Shown: positions 31,401-36,385, numbered from the stretch's first letter. The stretch is 64,000 bases of DNA from Tholera decimalis (GCA_943138885.2 OW964567.2:34562154-34626153); one strand, 5' to 3'. Translations and numbers: made by a program. Notes: generated from the letters alone by a model not told the origin.

Positions 31401-32568
31401 TTAAACTAGACGAAACCGGTGTAACTGACTGCCAGGGTAGTCGGTTACACAGGTGTTGCTTTTCATAAGCAAAAAGAAGCAATACCGGTGTAAACACCGA
31501 AACACCCTACTCTCAAAACGGTAAAGAAAAACCTCGTGAAGAAACCGAAATGTCCTAAGACTTAGTTCGAAGACATGCACCATCCATCCATCACGGCCCA
31601 TTCCCCATAGTAGAGAGCAGGCCTGTGTCCTAGCAATGAGAAAAAAAACCGGCCAAATGCGATTCGTTTCGCGCACGAAAGGTTCCGTACTATTTTCTAT
31701 AAAAACGGCAAAAAAATCATGTCTGTTGTATGGGAGCCCCACTTAAATATTTCTTTTTTGTTTTTAGTATTTGTTGTTATAGCGGCATCAGAAATACATA
31801 ATTTGTGAAAATTTCAACTGTCTAGTTATCGCGGTTCTCGAGATACAGCCTGGTGACAGACGGACGGACAGACAGCGAAGTCTTAGTAATAGAGTCCCGT
31901 TTTTACCCTTTAGGTACGGAACCCTAAAAATAGCATTACGATGTTCAGCTAGTTGGTTATAGAATAAAACATTTTTATCATTATTTTCGATTTGAATTTA
32001 AAATGGATGAGGCCGGTGTTTCATAGCTGTCTACTCTGAGATGAAATACCGCGAAATAAACTCGGAGATCAACGTCTCTTTTGAAGTCCATACAATTCGT
32101 AGTGATAAAATCATACAAGAATCATGTAGGTTTATTTCTGTGCTGCGGGCCTAGACAAAATCCATTTTCTGTAAGCGTTAACGCCAACGGAAAAACTAAA
32201 TTGTATGGAGTTGACATTTGCTAACCACATGTCACGTGATTGTCACGTGTTAGTAAATGTCAACTCAATACAATTTAATTTTTCCGTTGGCGTTAACGCT
32301 TACAGAAAATGGATTTTGTCTAGGCCCGCAGGTCTTTGAGATTTAGGAGGATATAACAACATGTAGAGATTGATGCTTCTTGTTAAACAAATAAGATTTA
32401 TCTATCATCTTTCTATTTCAGGTGCCTCTAGGCCTAAACAGCGATAAGGTCCCCCTGGGCATACAAGTGGTCGCGGCCCCTAAGCAAGAAGCGCTGTGTG
32501 CGGCCGTCGCAGCGCACCTGGGCGAAGCCCTCGGCGGGGCTGCGCCACCCTGCAACATACTGCACTAA
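4291..32568 (+). CDS. FAAH2: Fatty-acid amide hydrolase 2-like amidase (gene span; nine exons, 5' end missing)
   Basis: The coding exons are 4291-4462, 6230-6354, 10904-10993, 13228-13376, 16518-16600, 22678-22864, 27187-27309, 30957-31094 and 32422-32568. All junctions are GT/AG and the phases agree, giving 403 complete residues plus a stop. FAAH2-type amidases are usually a little over 500 residues, so roughly the first 120 (including any membrane anchor) are upstream of the window or undetected. Serine hydrolases of the amidase-signature family cleave fatty-acid primary amides and N-acylethanolamines, typically at intracellular membranes. The catalytic triad is visible: Lys in PFTAKESHA (codon 4308-4310), cis-Ser in GGSSGGE (6300-6302) and nucleophile Ser in DIGGSTRMP (10921-10923), with the family's 24-residue spacing between the serines. 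Later family landmarks include VRPFNFAYW and PLGIQVVAAP. The signature is unusual at a Gly-to-Cys position made across the second junction. Introns reach 6 kb and are packed with transposons. Confidence 0.9.
4493..4626 (-). mobile_element. R1-clade LINE 3'-UTR fragment
   Basis: It matches the reverse strand of the 3' end seen at 5980-6150 and 16905-17070: ATGACTTCTCCCGCTCTGGG, then CAGACTTCTACTAACTAAAA, then the GGTTCCGGGG-type stretch. It lies about 30 bp after the first visible exon's donor. Confidence 0.75.
4666..5113. repeat. Palindromic pair of Helitron-type elements (5' ends abutting)
   Basis: Two arms of about 215-230 bp mirror each other around 4881-4882. The outer edges read ACTAGTACTCACGCGGGGCT and its complement. 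The inner edges read CCGCTTTATAATATTAGTAT and its complement, with a GTTT/AAAC microsatellite of different length in each arm. The family's 3' end (hairpin then CTAG) is therefore at both outer edges, and the 5' ends (TCTATACTAATATTATAAAG) meet in the middle. A single copy of the same family is at 39918-40124. Confidence 0.85.
5300..5395 (-). repeat. Fragment of the dispersed CCAAGTGCGAGTCGGACTCG repeat family
   Basis: GCGAATCCGATTCGCACTTG and CTACGGAATCGTACACTGCG resemble the ends of the longer copies at 13409-13945, 15243-16073 and 32707-33432. Only the terminal part remains. Confidence 0.5.
5405..6160 (+). mobile_element. R1-clade LINE, C-terminus of ORF2 plus 3' UTR (truncated)
   Basis: An open frame to a TAG at 5711-5713 encodes FEEWLERCHGVLTFRLTQVL and a CCHC-type cluster (CRHCEDYPEDTVEHTVEVC), as found after the reverse transcriptase of R1/TRAS/SART-like retrotransposons. 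In the related copy at 50188-50658 the frame continues past the site of this stop, so this copy is degenerate. The 3' UTR continues to about 6150 and includes TTTTTAATTAGTAGAAGTCT. It lies in the intron before the cis-Ser exon, in sense orientation. It is 5'-truncated, as LINE insertions usually are. Confidence 0.85.
6230..6354 (+). CDS. FAAH2: FAAH2-like exon with the Gly/Ser signature (cis-Ser)
   Basis: It follows the acceptor TGATTACAG and completes the Trp codon. It encodes MESRNYVFGQTCNPH and then GGSSGGEAALQASIAVPISL. Two donors are possible. GTACCC at 6339 is weak and gives the wrong phase. GTTAGT at 6355 leaves one base (T), which joins GC of the next exon to make a Cys codon. Only the second choice keeps frame and the exact family spacing to the nucleophile, so I chose it. 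The resulting LCSDIGGS has Cys where the family has Gly. Confidence 0.85.
6695..6860 (+). mobile_element. tRNA-derived SINE
   Basis: CCTCGGTGGCCTAGTGACTG resembles a pol III A box and GGTTCGATTCC (about 6764) matches a B box. The spacing is like a tRNA, but no cloverleaf closes, and TTTATTTATTTATTGATT follows. This is a SINE head, not a tRNA gene. Confidence 0.6.
7485..8043. mobile_element. Foldback MITE with GGGCGGTT termini
   Basis: The left end ATACTATACGGGCGGTTC mirrors the right end GAACCGCCCGTGTAGTAT. Several GC-rich sub-palindromes (CACCGCGGT, CCGCCGC, CCCGCGGCGGG) lie between. About 560 bp, with no transposase frame. Confidence 0.65.
8050..9070. other. Intronic DNA without recognisable features
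   Basis: Part of the 6355-10903 intron. Dispersed fragments occur (for example GTTGATTGATGAAACCTTCG), but I see no exon, RNA gene or element with identifiable ends. Confidence 0.4.
9073..9710 (+). mobile_element. Non-autonomous Helitron-like element
   Basis: It begins near ATAGTATAAAACAAAGTCGC and ends with the hairpin CCCGAGCGAAGCCGGG followed by CCGGGTCGCTAG, the CTAG-type 3' terminus typical of Helitrons. The body carries the usual TGTCTGTCTGTCC tract and the CTCCGCAACGGATTTTGATG block. No helicase is encoded. Confidence 0.65.
10138..10290 (-). mobile_element. R1-clade LINE 3'-UTR fragment
   Basis: GAATGACTTCTCCCGCTCTG, GTGTCAGACTTCTACTGACT and CCGGGGCCGCGGTATCTCGT are the reverse of the 3' UTR at 16905-17070. 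The flanking TTTTTTTTTCC on the plus strand is the poly(A) tail of the minus-strand insertion. Confidence 0.8.
10327..10707 (+). mobile_element. ACAACGTGTAA MITE, full copy
   Basis: 381 bp with terminal ACAACGTGTAA and TTACACGTTGT, flanked by TAT/ATA. It shares internal blocks with the copies at 19485, 21762, 22131, 23260 and 27437: GCTTCTTTGGATGATAACAA, CCTATGTCTACATGTGTGGA and AAATTAAGAAGAACTAAGAG. No protein is encoded. Confidence 0.85.
10904..10993 (+). CDS. FAAH2: FAAH2-like exon with the nucleophile Ser
   Basis: The acceptor is GTGTATTTTCAG and the donor is GTACGT. It encodes SDIGGSTRMPAFFCGLYALN and then PTSGYTSLK. The Ser of GGSTR is the nucleophile. Thr replaces the usual Ile, Leu, Val or Met that precedes Arg. 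The PAFFCGLYALNPTSG tail is a clear family match. Confidence 0.92.
11013..11190 (+). mobile_element. R1-clade LINE 3'-UTR fragment
   Basis: TTTTTAGTCAGTAGAAGTCT and the run of A after CATTCCCACCCAG show a 3' end with poly(A). It begins about 20 bp after the donor of the nucleophile-Ser exon, in sense orientation. Confidence 0.8.
11554..11741. mobile_element. Short hAT-type MITE with 8-bp target duplication
   Basis: 188 bp. The ends CAAGGGCGGATCCAG and CTGGATCCGCCCTTG are exact complements. It is flanked on both sides by ACTACAGT (11546-11553 and 11742-11749), an 8-bp duplication as made by hAT transposases. Runs of G and C sit just inside the termini. Confidence 0.85.
11860..12030 (-). mobile_element. 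tRNA-derived SINE (family with CCCACCCATTACA)
   Basis: The minus strand reads AATGGCTGAGGTGTCAGACT, a B-box-like GAGTTAGAATCCCATCC, then the shared body TTACATTATTGCCGTGAACC and TTTAGCTTGTTGTAGGGGTT. The same family is at 36737-36900, 53720-53835 and 61400-61510. Confidence 0.65.
12040..13060. other. Intronic AT-rich DNA
   Basis: No exon is seen. A small palindrome of TAGATAGATATCTATCTATC type lies at about 12892-12945. The block GTTTGACCACCACCTCACCT at 13068 is a widely dispersed repeat that also occurs reversed at about 41330-41405. Confidence 0.4.
13228..13376 (+). CDS. FAAH2: FAAH2-like internal exon
   Basis: The acceptor is CCTCTTCAG and the donor is GTAAGT. It enters at phase 1 and exits at phase 0. 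It encodes GKEKTMASIGFVSRHCSDLI and then PLTKIVVDADKAKELNL, corresponding to the 'opening-phase' loop of the enzyme (conserved GPMxRxxxDL segment, here IGFVSRHCSDLIPL). Confidence 0.9.
13409..13945 (-). repeat. Dispersed repeat, CCAAGTGCGAGTCGGACTCG family
   Basis: In this orientation it begins TTTAGGGTTGCGTAGCCGAA and ends GACTCGCACTTGGCC, with a TGTC/CGTC microsatellite near 13470-13503. It is related to 15243-16073, 31646-31930, 32707-33432 and 38728-39683. No ORF. Class unknown. It starts about 30 bp after an exon donor. Confidence 0.8.
13980..14930. other. Intronic DNA without recognisable features
   Basis: No exon or complete element is seen. GCATGTTATAATGACGCCTC and nearby sequence look unique. 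The poly-T run at 14900 marks the edge of a dispersed block. Confidence 0.3.
14936..15045 (-). repeat. Dispersed repeat containing AACACCG...CATCTAGTTTAAA
   Basis: CAGTACGAATTGTATTGACT and GGTAGTCGGCTAGGAAACAC match 49485-49590. Related reverse-orientation copies lie at about 31300-31385, 31990-32095 and 54290-54335 (GATGAGGCCGGTGTTTC). Origin unknown. Confidence 0.55.
15243..16073 (-). repeat. Dispersed repeat, CCAAGTGCGAGTCGGACTCG family (variant)
   Basis: It begins TTTAGGGTTCCGTAGTCAAC, has a GTCTGTCTGTCC tract, and ends CTGCGCGTGACCCGACACGC then ACTTGACC. The internal sequence differs strongly from other copies, so this is a separate subfamily. Confidence 0.7.
16518..16600 (+). CDS. FAAH2: FAAH2-like internal exon
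   Basis: The acceptor is ACATTTCAG and the donor is GTAAGA. It encodes QLKYYYVETAQDLRVSPIAA followed by DMRAAMN and two bases of an Arg codon. The LKYYYVE segment matches the family's LKFYYME strand. An R1 LINE 3' end begins only about 40 bp after the donor. Confidence 0.9.
16640..17072 (+). mobile_element. R1-clade LINE, end of ORF2 and 3' UTR
   Basis: The reading frame REWDVVASCVAVMLAKEEAE continues to a stop near 16831 and matches the REWEAVASFCEAVMLPKEEA end of the copy at 50188-50658. The 3' UTR then shows TTTTTAGTCAGTAGAAGTCT and ACTCCCTCCGCTCCACCCGG. It lies 40 bp after an exon donor, in sense orientation. Confidence 0.85.
18127..18402 (+). pseudogene. hAT transposase, N-terminal remnant
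   Basis: An ATG-started frame of 91 codons: MEVIVPCEDLKCVQVLIGED at the start and KSHKRKFNRSVYKTSCNML in the middle. The HKRKFNxxxY segment resembles the zinc-finger (TTF-type) region of hAT transposases. The frame then ends and the C-terminal piece continues in another frame, so this is a broken gene. Confidence 0.55.
18371..18928 (+). pseudogene. hAT transposase C-terminal dimerisation domain (hATC)
   Basis: An open frame to TAA at 18926-18928. About residues 110-165 read LLKLAYLVVTIPATSSSAER then AFSSPKRIHTYLRNTQGQER and LSELSMIAIEKQLL. The SSSAERxFSxxKxIxTYLRNxxxxxRLSxL pattern is the classic hATC signature. The catalytic region with the DDE residues and RW motif is absent. Confidence 0.9.
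19485..19875 (+). mobile_element. ACAACGTGTAA MITE, full copy
   Basis: 391 bp with ACAACGTGTAATTTAAAGGG at the left and CCGTTACACGTTGT at the right. It lies 70 bp after the end of the hAT element and has the same internal blocks as the copy at 10327. Confidence 0.85.
20376..20585 (+). mobile_element. Possible LINE 3' end with AAATAAATAAATA tail
   Basis: A frame with CRN/CARCGIP cysteine spacing runs into TGCAAATAAATAAATAAATA. Such tails are common at insect LINE 3' ends. No clear RT motif is present, so the assignment is weak. Confidence 0.3.
20600..21085 (+). mobile_element. LTR-like block with TATA/Inr promoter (possible solo LTR)
   Basis: Two direct copies of GAGACACTAACGCCATCTAG lie at about 20687 and 20735. 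TATAAATA is at 20863-20870, and an arthropod initiator TCAGTCT at 20892-20898 places the TATA about 31 bp before the initiator A. Poly(A)-like AATTAAAG follows near 21020, and the block ends CCAGCTCGTAACA. Enhancer repeats, TATA, initiator and a 3' AACA suit a retrotransposon LTR. I could not fix the 5' end or a target duplication, so the call is tentative. Confidence 0.45.
20863..20898 (+). promoter_or_regulatory. TATA box plus initiator
   Basis: TATAAATA (20863-20870) and TCAGTCT (20892-20898) are at canonical spacing for an arthropod pol II core promoter. The downstream sequence AAGACACGAGG-like A/G-rich stretch carries no ORF. It probably serves the LTR-like block rather than the amidase. 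Confidence 0.6.
21341..21759 (-). mobile_element. ACAACGTGTAACGGAA foldback MITE (long-TIR subtype)
   Basis: The first 80 bp (through GATATCAAACGATATTGGAA) are the complement of the last 80 bp (through TATCGTTTGATATCACCCAA). This is a longer-TIR subtype also found at 34315-34683 in opposite orientation. The interior shares AACTTTCCACTTT and AAACGATAT blocks with the short-TIR copies. It is the first member of a three-copy tandem series. Confidence 0.85.
21762..22127 (+). mobile_element. ACAACGTGTAA MITE, second in tandem
   Basis: It starts two bases after the previous copy (TTGTATACAACG junction) and ends ACATGTTGT. It is slightly deleted in the middle relative to 22131-22517. Confidence 0.85.
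22131..22517 (+). mobile_element. ACAACGTGTAA MITE, third in tandem
   Basis: It begins three bases after the previous copy (TTGTATAACAACG junction) and ends CGTTACACGTTGT. It is full length, with all family blocks. Confidence 0.85.
22678..22864 (+). CDS. FAAH2: FAAH2-like internal exon
   Basis: The acceptor is AAATTCCAG and the donor is GTGAGA. It completes the split Arg codon and encodes AITKLTADTVSTDKAPKPYY and later FNHMFVLWRYWMTHEEDSFA. A second AG two bases downstream would break frame. The Trp-rich WRYWMT corresponds to the substrate-channel helix of FAAH2 proteins. Confidence 0.9.
22885..23165 (+). mobile_element. Fragment of a non-LTR retrotransposon C-terminus (restriction-like endonuclease type)
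   Basis: An open frame reads IVDIVVPHDENLVKVEKDK, then KYPDLAREVVDMWDVDTAII and VPIVVSANGIIDKSL. VDIxVPxDxNV...KYxDLAxEVxxMW...VxPIVxxxxGxIxKSL is the usual ending of invertebrate retrotransposons with a C-terminal endonuclease-like domain. It begins about 20 bp after an exon donor. The exact clade is uncertain. Confidence 0.6.
23260..23398 (+). mobile_element. ACAACGTGTAA MITE, left half (split by insertion)
   Basis: It starts ACAAGGTGTAATTTAAAGGG and stops at AATACCAG, where a 2.3-kb element begins. The right half resumes at 25731 with CAGAGACCGAATTTTTC. Confidence 0.85.
24330..24541 (+). pseudogene. N-terminal remnant of the GCDTTSA-family element protein
   Basis: ATG at 24330 begins MSANNNKCPVCDKDIVKGSI, then a TAA. 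After the stop the same frame continues LGLIKASKDRNDDKH and LIHTNCRKNYTR. CPxC plus HxxCRxxYTR are typical of the N-terminus of this transposon-associated family. It is broken by an in-frame stop and a large deletion before the C-terminal part. Confidence 0.6.
24535..25263 (+). pseudogene. C-terminal part of the GCDTTSA-family protein with Cys-rich CXC-like domain; one in-frame stop
   Basis: One frame runs from about 24535 to TAA at 25261-25263, broken only by TAG at 24898-24900. The first part has LHSFTGCDTTSATFRRSKVG, the hallmark HxFTGCDTTSA motif. After the TAG the same frame gives LPPQEWGWKHEGDSLVPI, then APEILLKTIFCRCTKDCGSR and KCGCRKAMLNCSVACLHC, a Cys cluster resembling a Tesmin/CXC fold. 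It ends in an acidic tail (DVDDDEDDVEP) and a basic end. I recognise the pattern from arthropod transposon-associated proteins but do not know a proven function. Confidence 0.7.
25731..26213 (+). mobile_element. ACAACGTGTAA MITE, right half (itself split by a Helitron)
   Basis: It resumes at CAGAGACCGAATTTTTC and ends GTTACACGTTGT. The family sequence GAAACCAATAATTTGGTATC is interrupted after GAAACCAA (25866) and resumes TAATTTGG (26086). Confidence 0.85.
25867..26085 (-). mobile_element. Helitron with complete TC...CTAG termini, inserted between A and T
   Basis: Read on the minus strand it begins TCTAAATATA and ends GGCACAAGCTAG. A short hairpin GCGGGCGAAGCCGC sits about 12 bp before the CTAG. 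Comparison with uninterrupted MITE copies shows the insertion is exactly between A and T with no target duplication. These are the defining Helitron features. 219 bp, non-coding, Lep1-like. Confidence 0.9.
26569..27101. mobile_element. Foldback MITE, CAGGGTGGCAGGGACATCGA termini
   Basis: The ends CAGGGTGGCAGGGACATCGA and GTCGATGTCCCTGCCACCCT are inverted and flanked by TATA on both sides. A central palindrome AGCAAAACAGCTGATCAAGT/ACTTGATCAGCTGTTTTGCT lies at about 26822-26866 with a 5-bp loop, and a wider arm of ACTCGAAAGGGTTACCTGAT type surrounds it. No protein. Ends and TA-type duplication suit a Tc1/mariner-like parent. Confidence 0.8.
27187..27309 (+). CDS. FAAH2: FAAH2-like internal exon
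   Basis: The acceptor is CGTTTTCAG and the donor is GTGAGT. It is 41 codons in phase 0: LIGMSEYTLPAIMKLADDQV and so on to LTAELKEDLI. This segment is the helical region with the family's SxYTLPAI motif. Confidence 0.9.
27323..27372 (+). mobile_element. Short R1 LINE 3'-UTR fragment
   Basis: GGGGTTGCGGGAAT joined to ACCGCGGCCCCGAGA matches the 3' UTR at 5995-6035 with a short internal deletion. It starts 14 bp after the exon donor. Confidence 0.55.
27437..27812 (+). mobile_element. ACAACGTGTAA MITE copy
   Basis: It starts ACAACGTGTAATTATATATG and ends CGTTATACGTTGT. It contains GGCTTCTTTGAATGATAACA and CCTATGTCTACATGTGTGGA. It lies in the intron 27310-30956. Confidence 0.8.
27877..30107. mobile_element. 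Candidate PIF/Harbinger-like non-autonomous element, TAA duplication
   Basis: The left end GGCCGAGGCCGCAC mirrors the right end GTGCAGCCGCGGCC. TAA flanks both (27874-27876 and 30108-30110). A second inverted motif (GGCGGCCGCACTG at 27992, CAGTGCGGCC at about 30046) lies inside. GGCC-type ends with a TWA duplication suit Harbinger elements. No intact transposase is seen over 2.2 kb. At 28570-28730 a block repeats CGAGCGAAGCGAGGGATTTA-like units. Confidence 0.55.
30115..30950. other. Intronic DNA without recognisable features
   Basis: AT-rich, ending in the polypyrimidine tract CTATTGCTTTCCTCAG of the 30957 exon. The direct pair AAAAGTGTATGA.AAT.CATTACTA at about 30340 and 30394 is a short local duplication. 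Confidence 0.35.
30957..31094 (+). CDS. FAAH2: FAAH2-like internal exon
   Basis: The acceptor is CTTTCCTCAG and the donor is GTATAC. It is 46 codons in phase 0: KLLGEDGVLLFPSSPSVAPY then VRPFNFAYWAIMNALHFPSA. This is one of the most conserved FAAH2 blocks (LLxPSxPxxAPxH, RPFNFAYT). Confidence 0.93.
31646..31930 (+). repeat. Dispersed repeat, CCAAGTGCGAGTCGGACTCG family (short copy)
   Basis: It begins CCGGCCAAATGCGATTCGTT and ends TAGGTACGGAACCCTAAAAA. It carries the CAGACGGACGGACAGACAGC tract before its end. Confidence 0.7.
32144..32330. mobile_element. Compact foldback MITE in the last FAAH2-like intron
   Basis: 187 bp, almost entirely self-complementary. Left TGCGGGCCTAGACAAAATCC and right GGATTTTGTCTAGGCCCGCA mirror each other, as do GCGTTAACGCCAACGGAAAA and its complement. 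The loop contains ACATGTCACGTGATTGTCAC. It ends 90 bp before the last exon. Confidence 0.85.
32422..32568 (+). CDS. FAAH2: FAAH2-like last exon and stop
   Basis: The acceptor is TTCTATTTCAG. It is 48 codons plus TAA: VPLGLNSDKVPLGIQVVAAP and the C-terminal LGGAAPPCNILH. GLPLGIQVV-type sequence is the family C-terminal hallmark. The terminal residues are shorter and more variable than usual. A variant poly(A) signal ATTAAA is at 32689-32694. Confidence 0.93.
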   Translation: MPLGLNSDKVPLGIQVVAAPKQEALCAAVAAHLGEALGGAAPPCNILH

Positions 32569-32688
32569 ACTGAGACCTACACGATCTATGGCTCATATTT
32601 AATTAGATGAACAAACTTCTTAAATGCTGAATATTGATATCAATAATGAACGTAACATTATCACCATTAGAACTTAAAACGGGATAAA

Positions 32689-32694
32689 ATTAAA
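32689..32694 (+). terminator. Candidate ATTAAA poly(A) signal of the FAAH2-like gene
   Basis: ATTAAA lies 121 bp after the stop codon. It is followed within 10 bp by an A-rich run, where a dispersed repeat begins. No closer AATAAA is seen. The assignment is by position only. Confidence 0.4.
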
Positions 32695-32706
32695 GTCATC
32701 ATAAAA

Positions 32707-33432
32707 AAAATTGGCCAAGTGCGAGTCGGACTCGCCCATGAAGGGTTCCGTAGTAACTATAATAAATATAATATACTTAATATATATATTTGAAAATAAT
32801 AAACAAAAAACCTTACAAATTTCTTAAAACTAGCTTATTTAAATTTTTTACAACTACGCCAAATAACTTTGTTTTTTATAGTATTTGTATGAATTACAAA
32901 GTTATATTAGCGGTTTTAGAAAATATACTGTATCTCAAAAACTGCTGACTCGATCTCGTTCAAACCAATTTTGGTTGAAAGTTTACATTAATATCTACAA
33001 CATATAGTTTTTTTAGATTTTTCACTTCATTATTATAGAAGTTAGAGGGGGGGGACACATTTTACCACTTTGGAAGCGTATATCTTTTAAACGATTAACT
33101 TTATGATAAAGTCGTTTTAGAAACCTTAATTTCATTTTTAAAGACCTATCTACAGATACCACACACGTATAGGTTTCATGAAAGAAAATATTTTCAGTTT
33201 CAGTTCCATGTATGGGGAGCCCCCTTTATTATAAATATTTTTTTAAATTTTCTCTTAAAATCGGAAAGCGGTTCACAGAATACATCTACCTACCAAGTTT
33301 TACATGTATAGTCCTAATAGTTTCGGAATAAAATGGCTGTGACATACGGACGGACGGACAGACAGACAGACGGACAGACATGTCGTAACTATAAGGGTTC
33401 CGTTTTTTGCCATTCGGCTACGGAACCCTAAA
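32707..33432 (+). repeat. Dispersed repeat, CCAAGTGCGAGTCGGACTCG family (long copy)
   Basis: The longest clean copy: starts GGCCAAGTGCGAGTCGGACT, GAAGGGTTCCGTAGTAACTA, and ends GGCTACGGAACCCTAAAAAC after a GACGGACGGACAGACAGACA tract. It lies directly after the FAAH2-like 3' end. No ORF. The structure (short shared ends, conserved body, no TIR) leaves its class open. Confidence 0.8.
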
Positions 33433-33439
33433 AACGAAC

Positions 33440-33605
33440 GAAAACAAGGTAGACCGATTCGTCTGCTCATAAATGTCCACCCGTAATTATTTCAGTTCAT
33501 CCGTTATCATGGCGCTTGCAACAGTGCCGAAATATCGGAAACTCGAAACAAAACGTACAGTCGTACACATCGTAAATATCCCGTTTTAAGTTCTAATGTT
33601 AGTGA
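33440..33605 (+). mobile_element. Penelope-like element 3' end fragment
   Basis: TTCGTCTGCTCATAAATGTC, ATCATGGCGCTTGCAACAGT and CCCGTTTTAAGTTCTAATG match the 3' end of the GIY-YIG element at 54339-55045 and the piece at 51893-52045. Confidence 0.7.
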
Positions 33606-34310
33606 CCATGTTAGCTTAAAAACTTGTAACACCATCACGCCTATACAGCGTGAAATTTAAATGGTTGTTTTCCCGCGGCAGGACGGTTACCCATCAGTAG
33701 TAGTATCGAAACATACAGTTAAACTTAAGAAAAAACGAAAGTATTTTTTCAAATTATTAAAAAAATATTCATAAACTCGAAAGCGCAAGAATCATTAGTA
33801 GTTCAGTAGACGTAACGTAGGTACCTACACGAAACACGCACCGACGCGCGCTGCCAACAAAGGAAAAAGTTATTAATAAACGTTCAGAGCAAAATAAGCT
33901 CTCACGCATGGTTATAATGCATTAACTACACTGCGCCATTTCTTGTTTCTAATATTTTATTTGTTTATAAAACGATTGTATTACCAAGACAAAGCCATTT
34001 CGCGTCAGAAAACAACCATTAAAATTTCACGGTGTATTTCCTCCAAGGGCTGTAAGTGTGGCTATAAAACTCTCACTCATCATCTCTTTAGCCTTTTCTT
34101 AACTATATCAGTATCAGCTTTCAGTCTAACGGTATGTATCTGTGTACTAGTGTTCTACTTGGATAGCTGCCCATTTGACCACCACAACCTTGACCACGAT
34201 ACCATTTGCCAAGACTGGTTCCAGATTTTCTGGCTTCTGGTTAACCGCCCGGGTCATTAAGGCCGGGCAAGGCTTGGTTTTCGTAGCACAGTCCCCTCAT
34301 CTCCGCTGTT
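33606..34310. other. Intergenic DNA, nothing recognisable
   Basis: No exon or element with defined ends is seen. The open frame at 33943-34260 has no recognisable domain and overlaps no conserved motif. Confidence 0.3.
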
Positions 34311-34314
34311 ACAC

Positions 34315-34683
34315 AACGTGTAACGGAAAGGGTATATATATGCCAAGGGCACGGCTTTTTGGAGTGATATCAAACGATATTGGAAGGGTTTTTTAATCCT
34401 ATCTCTACATGTTCGGAAGTAATGAAGTCACCGCCTGGACGGTATACTACAGTACTAGGCGCACAGAATTACGGAAGAGATGATATTTGCAAGTAACGTG
34501 GAAAGTTATTGACCTACGTAGTGCGGTGACACGATTGTTATGATTTCAATTTAAGAAACTTACGAAACCGGGTATTAATTTTTAGAGTATTTTATTTTGA
34601 GTTGAAACCCGTCCTATATCGTTTGATAACATCCAAAGAAGCCGTGCCCTTGGTATGTATATACCCTTTCCGTTACACGTTGT
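34315..34683 (+). mobile_element. ACAACGTGTAACGGAA foldback MITE (long-TIR subtype)
   Basis: TIRs of about 80 bp: ACAACGTGTAACGGAAAGGG at left, CCCTTTCCGTTACACGTTGT at right. The interior shares CCGTAATTCTGTGCGCC and ACGTGGAAAGTTATTGACCT (on one strand or the other) with the copy at 21341 but is inverted relative to it. Confidence 0.85.
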
Positions 34684-34689
34684 ATATTT

Positions 34690-36170
34690 AGTTACCGTGT
34701 GATTATGATGACCTATATATTAATAATAAATTCATTTAAAAGAAATCAACATAAATTGTATCAATGTGGTCTTGACCCCTGAACGAGGACAACTTGTATC
34801 ACAGAGGTCAACGATACTCCGGTAACATAGATCAGAATATTTAAACTCATATAAACAGAATGTTGCAATTATTTATTCATAATAAAAATGATGTAGCGTA
34901 TATGAGTGTGTGTGGTGATACGTGTATGTATCCCATCTGCCTTTAAAGCAAAAGTAAATAGGCATCTTCTGGGCTCGCTCGTCACATCGTAGACCTCATC
35001 TATCGCTTACCATCAGGCGATATCGAGGTCAAAAGCAGGCTCTTCCGTAATAAATAAAAAATATAAATATAAGCAAACTTATGGTACTTTTTAAACGATA
35101 TAATACAATCCCTAATCTGAAGGATTACTAAGTTATAACTTTAATAGTCTTAACAATGTTATCATTTATGCAATAAGTAAAACTTGCTTGCGTTATAGAA
35201 ATCGATAGATTTTTTTCCTTTATATTTTGCCTGAATTTAGAATCCATTGAGCCGAGTGTTTTTTAAACAACGCATTTATTTATTGTTAAGTGAAAAGTGA
35301 AGTGTGCTTTCAAATCATTAAGATTACTAATATTATCTAATTTTCTCACTAACTTAAGTTTTAAAGGTTTTGGGGGATTTTTAGAGGTGCCGGTCATATA
35401 AACAAAAAGTTACTAGTTATGTTTAAAAAAAACTCAAGCGCAAACTCAAAAAGAAAAAAAAGAAGTTCTAAATTATATTTTAAGATGCCACTTAAACCTA
35501 AAATAGCATACTATATTGCAGGTTAAATCAAAATTTGTTTGTAAAATATACAAAATGGAATTTACCAAATTTACTTCAGAAAATATTCTAGTGTTTATTG
35601 TTTATTTAGCCGTTCATGTCCCACCGCTGGGCAAACGCCTCCCCGAAATCTTTCAAACACCAAATTTCGTTCTGCATTGCATGCAAGAATTAACTATCTA
35701 GTTTTTAACTGAATTAACACTAGATATTTTTATGAAGTATAAGTTTTGTTTGTAAAATGTTAAGGTTATTTATTTTGAATGAATGTAATCAATAGTTGCT
35801 ATATTATCTGAATCTACTCGAAATATATTCTAAATTTATTATTCTGTGTTGTCTTTAGTAGTGCATTAAGTAACGTTTTTTCTTTGATTAATACTTAGTT
35901 ATATTAAGAATTACTTGTTTCATAAATTCAAACGTATTTTTAGTGAAATAAAGATTATTTATTTATTTATTTATGCCACAACTCGCAAATTAAAGGACAA
36001 TGCAAGGCAACTCAAGATTGGCTGTTGAATCCTTCATGCAATAAATCCCGAAGACTGTATGTGTTTAGCAATTTTTCATATTAATATTGCGTTAATTTTT
36101 GTAGCAAAAAGTGGTGCTATAATCTATAAGTCTCTGTTAGTAACTTAAATGTTGTAATTCGAGCAAATGC
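34690..36170. other. Intergenic AT-rich DNA with a tailed repeat
   Basis: About 34970-35045 is a dispersed block (CGTAGACCTCATCTATCGCT). At 35935-35965 AAATAAAGATTATTTATTTA followed by ATTTATTT looks like the 3' tail of a retroposon whose body I cannot identify. No gene found. Confidence 0.4.
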
Positions 36171-36173
36171 TAC

Positions 36174-36385
36174 TTAATATTATAAATGCAAAAGTTTGTG
36201 AGGATGTATGTATGTTTGTTGCTCTTTCACGCAAAAACTAATGAACGGATCTCAATGAAATTTGGTAATTAGATAGTTGATATCCTGGAATAACACATAG
36301 GCTACTTTTTATCGCCGAATTCCCACGGGATCGGGATTTACGCGGGAAAACATCCCACGCGAACGAAGTCGCGCGCAAATGCTAA
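36174..36385 (+). mobile_element. Helitron-like (Lep1-type) element
   Basis: TAATATTATAAATGCAAAAG start, CACGCAAAAACTAATGAACG block, ACATAGGCTACTTTTTATC block, and CGAACGAAGTCGCGCGCAAA then TGCTAA at the end. The 3' CTAA fits the CTRR rule. Confidence 0.65.
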
